From: CAYUNE01 sp964446115
Lineage (GTDB): Bacteria; Desulfobacterota; Desulfobulbia; Desulfobulbales; Desulfobulbaceae
NCBI GenBank assembly: GCA_964446115.1
Contig: CAYUNE010000044.1
Coordinates: 1 to 64,000 of the forward strand
Length of the DNA stretch: 64,000 nt
Direction: 5' to 3'
Shown here: piece by piece, positions 61,075 to 64,000 of the stretch
How positions within the stretch are numbered: the stretch's first letter is position 1
How the letters are laid out: every line of letters starts with the position of its first letter
Program-made: the position numbers and the translations under genes
Notes under the pieces: model-generated
The model's database searches: none
What the model was told of the DNA's origin: nothing
Seen by the model: the letters and a program-made list of their open reading frames with translations, nothing else

Positions 61075-62147
61075 CGTTTGATTATCCGTAATATATCATT
61101 ATAAAAAACAAAGACCATCAGTGATCCCAACAGGAAAAGACCCACGCGCTGGAAATTTTCCATGGTCGCGGTCTTGAGTGGTTTGCGCCGGATCCCCTCG
61201 ATGGTGAGAAAGACCAGATGCCCGCCGTCCAGAATCGGAATGGGCAGGAGGTTGAGGATGCCGAGATTGATACTGAGAAGCCCCATGAAGTAGCAAAGAT
61301 TCATCCAGCCGGCCTCCAGCTGCTGGCCGGCAATCTCGGCAATACGGATGGGCCCTCCCAGTTCCGTTGCCGGAATGATGCGCTGAAAGATCTTGACGAT
61401 GCCCATGAGGGTGAGCGTAATCAGGTCCCAGGTCTGGACAAGGGCGGCCTTGACTGCCGTCCCCATGGAGACCTGCCGATAGGCGATCTTCTCTTCGCGG
61501 GTAATGCCCAGCATGTAGCGTTTCTCAACCTCCTCGCCGAAGAGATTTCTGATCTTCTCCATGCTCGGTGCGGCGACCAGCGCAATCTCGGTCCCGTCCC
61601 TATCCAGAACAATTCCCACCGGCTCGCCGTTGCTGTTCTTCACCGCCTCGGAGATTTCGACCCAGGAAGAAACCGGTTGGTCGTTGATCCGCAGCACCAC
61701 ATCGCCGGGTTTGATGCCGACGCTCTCGGCAACCGATCCGGGGGTTACCTGACCGATTCTCGTGGTGTCAAGCGGTTCGGGCATGCCCACCAGCAACAGC
61801 AGGACGAAAAACACCAGCACCGCGAACACCAGGTTGAAAATGGGTCCGCCGGCCACAATGCCGAAACGCTTCCACACCGGTTTATGGGAAAAGGAGAAGG
61901 GGCGATCCGCCGGAGCAATTTCCTGCTCGTCGGCCTGTTCGCCGAACATCTTGACATAACCGCCCAGGGGGAAGGCGCTGAGCAGGTATTCGGTTTCCCC
62001 GATCTTTGTACCCGCGACCCGGGGACCGAAACCGATGGAGAATTTCAGCACCCTGACCCGGAAGAGTTTGGCCAGCAGAAAATGGCCCAGCTCATGCACC
62101 AGGATCAGAATACCGAGAACAAGGACAAAGGAGAGGAAGGCATTCAT
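61059..62147 (-). CDS. rseP: Site-2 protease RseP
   Basis: A 362-aa membrane zinc protease. The HELGHFLLAK motif is in TM1, the N-terminal part has FSIGFGPRV, one PDZ domain covers residues ~110-200, and a second metal-site motif NLLPIPILDGGHL lies near the C-terminus. In many bacteria it cuts membrane anti-sigma factors and signal peptides. It has one PDZ domain rather than the two of E. coli RseP. It sits 45 bases after dxr. Confidence 0.94.
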   Translation of the reverse strand: MNAFLSFVLVLGILILVHELGHFLLAKLFRVRVLKFSIGFGPRVAGTKIGETEYLLSAFPLGGYVKMFGEQADEQEIAPADRPFSFSHKPVWKRFGIVAGGPIFNLVFAVLVFFVLLLLVGMPEPLDTTRIGQVTPGSVAESVGIKPGDVVLRINDQPVSSWVEISEAVKNSNGEPVGIVLDRDGTEIALVAAPSMEKIRNLFGEEVEKRYMLGITREEKIAYRQVSMGTAVKAALVQTWDLITLTLMGIVKIFQRIIPATELGGPIRIAEIAGQQLEAGWMNLCYFMGLLSINLGILNLLPIPILDGGHLVFLTIEGIRRKPLKTATMENFQRVGLFLLGSLMVFVFYNDILRIIKRWMAP

Positions 62148-62192
62148 CGTCTCATTTTTTTCATTGGGCGGCGGGGCAGCGCCGGAAACGGC

Positions 62193-63368
62193 TCACACCG
62201 CGCCCCCGGGGCCAAGGTTGGCCACCAGATCCGCGGCAAGACGGCGTGACCTGCGGTCGGCCGCCACAATTTCGTCTAAATCGCCATCGTCGCCCGGCGG
62301 TATCTGCTCCAGTACCGCGGCGACCACTTTGACAATATCGGTATATCTTATCTCACCCTGAAGGAAACTTTCAACGGCCACCTCGTTGGCGGCGTTTAAC
62401 ACCGCGGGTTTGACCCCGCCCCGGCGGCAGGCATCAAAGGCAAGACTCAGAGCCGGGAAGCGATCGAAATCGGGCGCCTCGAAGCGGAGTTCGCCGCAGC
62501 GGCTGAGATGAAGACGCGGCAGGTCCAGATCCAGGCGGGCCGGATAGGAAAGGGCATAGGCTATGGGAATGCGCATATCAGGAAGGCCGAGCTGGGCCAC
62601 CACCGAGCCGTCGATGAACTCGACCAGTGAATGGACGATGGACTGGGGGTGGACCACCACCTCGATGCTGTCCACATCCATATCAAAAAGCCAGCGCGCT
62701 TCGATCACCTCCAGGCCCTTATTCATCAGAGTGGCCGAGTCGATGGAGATCTTCCGCCCCATGTCCCAGTTGGGGTGGGCCAGTGCCTGCTCCGGGGTAA
62801 CTGTTTCCAGTGCGCTTTTGTCCAGGGTGCGGAAAGGCCCGCCCGAGGCGGTGAGAATAATCCGAGCCACATCCCGGCGCCGCCCGGCTTCCATGGCCTG
62901 AAAAATGGCATTGTGCTCGCTGTCGATGGGCAGAATCCGAACGCCGCAGCGTTTCCCCGCCTCCATGACCAGGCGGCCGGCCATGACCAGGGTTTCCTTG
63001 TTGGCCAGACCGATATCCTTGCCCGCCTCAATGGCTCTGAGGGTGGGAATCAGGCCGACGGCACCAACCACGGCAGAGACCGTCATCTCGCTTTTCCCAT
63101 GCACCGCCACGCTGATATTACCCTGAAGACCGTGGAGAATCCGCGGACGGAAGCCTCCGGACAGGCGATGAGCAAGCGCGTCTGCCAGACGCTCATTTGC
63201 CACCGATACCACCTCCGGCTCAAATTCGAGCACCTGTCTTTCCAGCTCATCGATATTGCCGCCTGCAGCCAGAGCGGCAACCCGGTAGCGATTCCGGTGG
63301 GATCGGATAACGTCCAGCACGTTCTTGCCGATGGAACCGGTGGACCCGAGCAGGGAAATCGTCTTCAT
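62193..63368 (-). CDS. dxr: 1-deoxy-D-xylulose 5-phosphate reductoisomerase
   Basis: A 391-aa NADPH enzyme of the MEP pathway. The cofactor loop GSTGSIGKNVLDVI lies at the N-terminus. NKETLVMAG, the metal/substrate site DSEHNAIFQ and TASGGPFR, and MGRKISIDSATLMNKGLEVIEA are all typical. It starts at an ATG 11 bases after the cdsA stop. Confidence 0.96.
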   Translation of the reverse strand: MKTISLLGSTGSIGKNVLDVIRSHRNRYRVAALAAGGNIDELERQVLEFEPEVVSVANERLADALAHRLSGGFRPRILHGLQGNISVAVHGKSEMTVSAVVGAVGLIPTLRAIEAGKDIGLANKETLVMAGRLVMEAGKRCGVRILPIDSEHNAIFQAMEAGRRRDVARIILTASGGPFRTLDKSALETVTPEQALAHPNWDMGRKISIDSATLMNKGLEVIEARWLFDMDVDSIEVVVHPQSIVHSLVEFIDGSVVAQLGLPDMRIPIAYALSYPARLDLDLPRLHLSRCGELRFEAPDFDRFPALSLAFDACRRGGVKPAVLNAANEVAVESFLQGEIRYTDIVKVVAAVLEQIPPGDDGDLDEIVAADRRSRRLAADLVANLGPGGAV

Positions 63369-63379
63369 GGCGGAAAGGT

Positions 63380-64000
63380 TCAGGAAAAAAATCCAAAGTG
63401 GATCAGATAAAAGAGCAGGGGCGCGGTGAGCAGCAGGCTATCGCCGCGATCAAGTACGCCGCCATGGCCGGCAAGCAGGGTACCCGAATCCTTGACCCCG
63501 GCCGAGCGTTTGATCACCGATTCGGTGAGGTCACCGACAATACCGACAACAACAAGCAACAGGGCGGCGGGAATAATCGGCAGCAGCAGATCATGGGGCA
63601 GAGCCGCCAGGGTCATCACCACTGCGGCAATGATACCGGCAGCGATTCCCCCCAGGGCTCCTTCCACGGTCTTACCCGGGCTGATATCGACACAAAGCTT
63701 ATGCCTGCCAAAGCTCCGTCCCGCATAATAGGCTCCGGTGTCGGAACCGGCGGTAACGGCGCTGAGAACAAGCAACCAGCCGATACCGTTGCTCTGGAAG
63801 CGCAACAGGACAATATGGGCCAGACAGAAACCGATGTAGACAAGACCCAAAACAGCGGCGGACAAAAAACGCCGTACATCGTCAATCCCGGTATAATAAC
63901 GAAGGGCCAGGCCGATCACCCCGAGAAGGCCGACCAGCAACCCGGCGGCCACCATGTCAAGCCGTCCGCTGCCGGCGGCAACAAGGGGCAGCAGTAAAAG
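63380..64000 (-). CDS. cdsA: Phosphatidate cytidylyltransferase, 5' end outside window
   Basis: Partial membrane enzyme making CDP-diacylglycerol from phosphatidate and CTP. At least 207 residues are present. The CdsA signature SVIKRSAGVKDSG, then GHGGVLDRGDS, lies at the C-terminus. The frame stays open to the window edge, so the N-terminal part is missing; the first ATG inside the window (63955) is internal. It supplies the CDP-lipid used by CDP-alcohol transferases such as the tandem one at 55189. Confidence 0.93.
   Translation of the reverse strand, partial: LLLLPLVAAGSGRLDMVAAGLLVGLLGVIGLALRYYTGIDDVRRFLSAAVLGLVYIGFCLAHIVLLRFQSNGIGWLLVLSAVTAGSDTGAYYAGRSFGRHKLCVDISPGKTVEGALGGIAAGIIAAVVMTLAALPHDLLLPIIPAALLLVVVGIVGDLTESVIKRSAGVKDSGTLLAGHGGVLDRGDSLLLTAPLLFYLIHFGFFS

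Noticed and set aside
1..64000. CRISPR arrays, tRNAs, insertion sequences
   Set aside because: No regularly spaced repeats, cloverleaf sequences or transposase genes were found on reading; the structured repeats at 15.9-53.5 kb are too few and irregular for CRISPR.

Overview
The window looks like a chromosomal segment of a dissimilatory sulfur-metabolising Desulfobacterota, most likely Desulfobulbales. The grounds are an ATP sulfurylase of the sulfate-reducer type, a Desulfovibrio-like monomeric periplasmic nitrate reductase (Nap) cluster without NapB, very many c-type cytochromes, system II (ResB/CcsB) cytochrome c maturation and RegBA-type redox regulation. No CRISPR array, tRNA, integrase or intact insertion sequence was seen. 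The genus is an inference.

Layout. The 3' end of a 5S rRNA and its terminator open the window. Bases 164-6166 (minus) hold a nap cluster in the order tetraheme cytochrome, NapM-like tetraheme cytochrome, napA, napD, terminator, napG-like, napH-like. A divergent heme-c sensor kinase and NtrC-type regulator (6686-9597, plus) face it across an intergenic region with two palindromes and a sigma-54-like promoter. Bases 9622-15841 hold fmdB, aroB, sat, copA and a copper chaperone gene. Bases 15981-24811 (minus) are a minor-pilin operon ending in a 2018-residue PilY1. Bases 25069-28076 encode a NarL-type response regulator and a Cache/HAMP/PAS kinase. Bases 28781-30710 encode a RegA/RegB-type pair.

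The most striking part is 30922-47253 (minus). It is a run of 16 genes encoding a Rieske protein, a split b6f-type cytochrome b, an 8-heme membrane cytochrome, two giant paralogous multiheme cytochromes (9 and 11 CXXCH motifs plus one CX4CH each), three related monoheme cytochromes, a tetraheme cytochrome, a cupredoxin, an FtsX/LolD-type ABC transporter, a polytopic membrane protein and a NosL-like/thioredoxin-like fusion. I count 35 CXXCH and two CX4CH sites. I read it as a quinol-oxidising bc-type complex wired to a large periplasmic heme relay with a copper-handling module. The terminal partner is unknown.

From 47.4 to 53.6 kb comes an accessory stretch: an XRE-like HTH fused to an amphi-Trp domain under a twin-operator promoter, a small beta-carbonic-anhydrase-like protein, an AT-rich GH114-like gene with a response regulator, and resB-ccsB. 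A family of short structured repeats (five copies or partial copies) is scattered at 15.9, 28.7, 30.7, 48.6 and 53.5 kb. Bases 53701-64000 are mostly housekeeping: glmM, a double CDP-alcohol phosphatidyltransferase, rsmI and uvrC on plus; ispG, tsaB, rseP, dxr and partial cdsA on minus.

How it may fit together: the nap cluster and the bc/multiheme operon are two routes from the quinone pool to periplasmic acceptors. ResB/CcsB would mature their cytochromes, and the heme-sensor/NtrC pair and RegBA would set expression by redox state. Functional assignments rest on motifs and gene order only. No database search was run.
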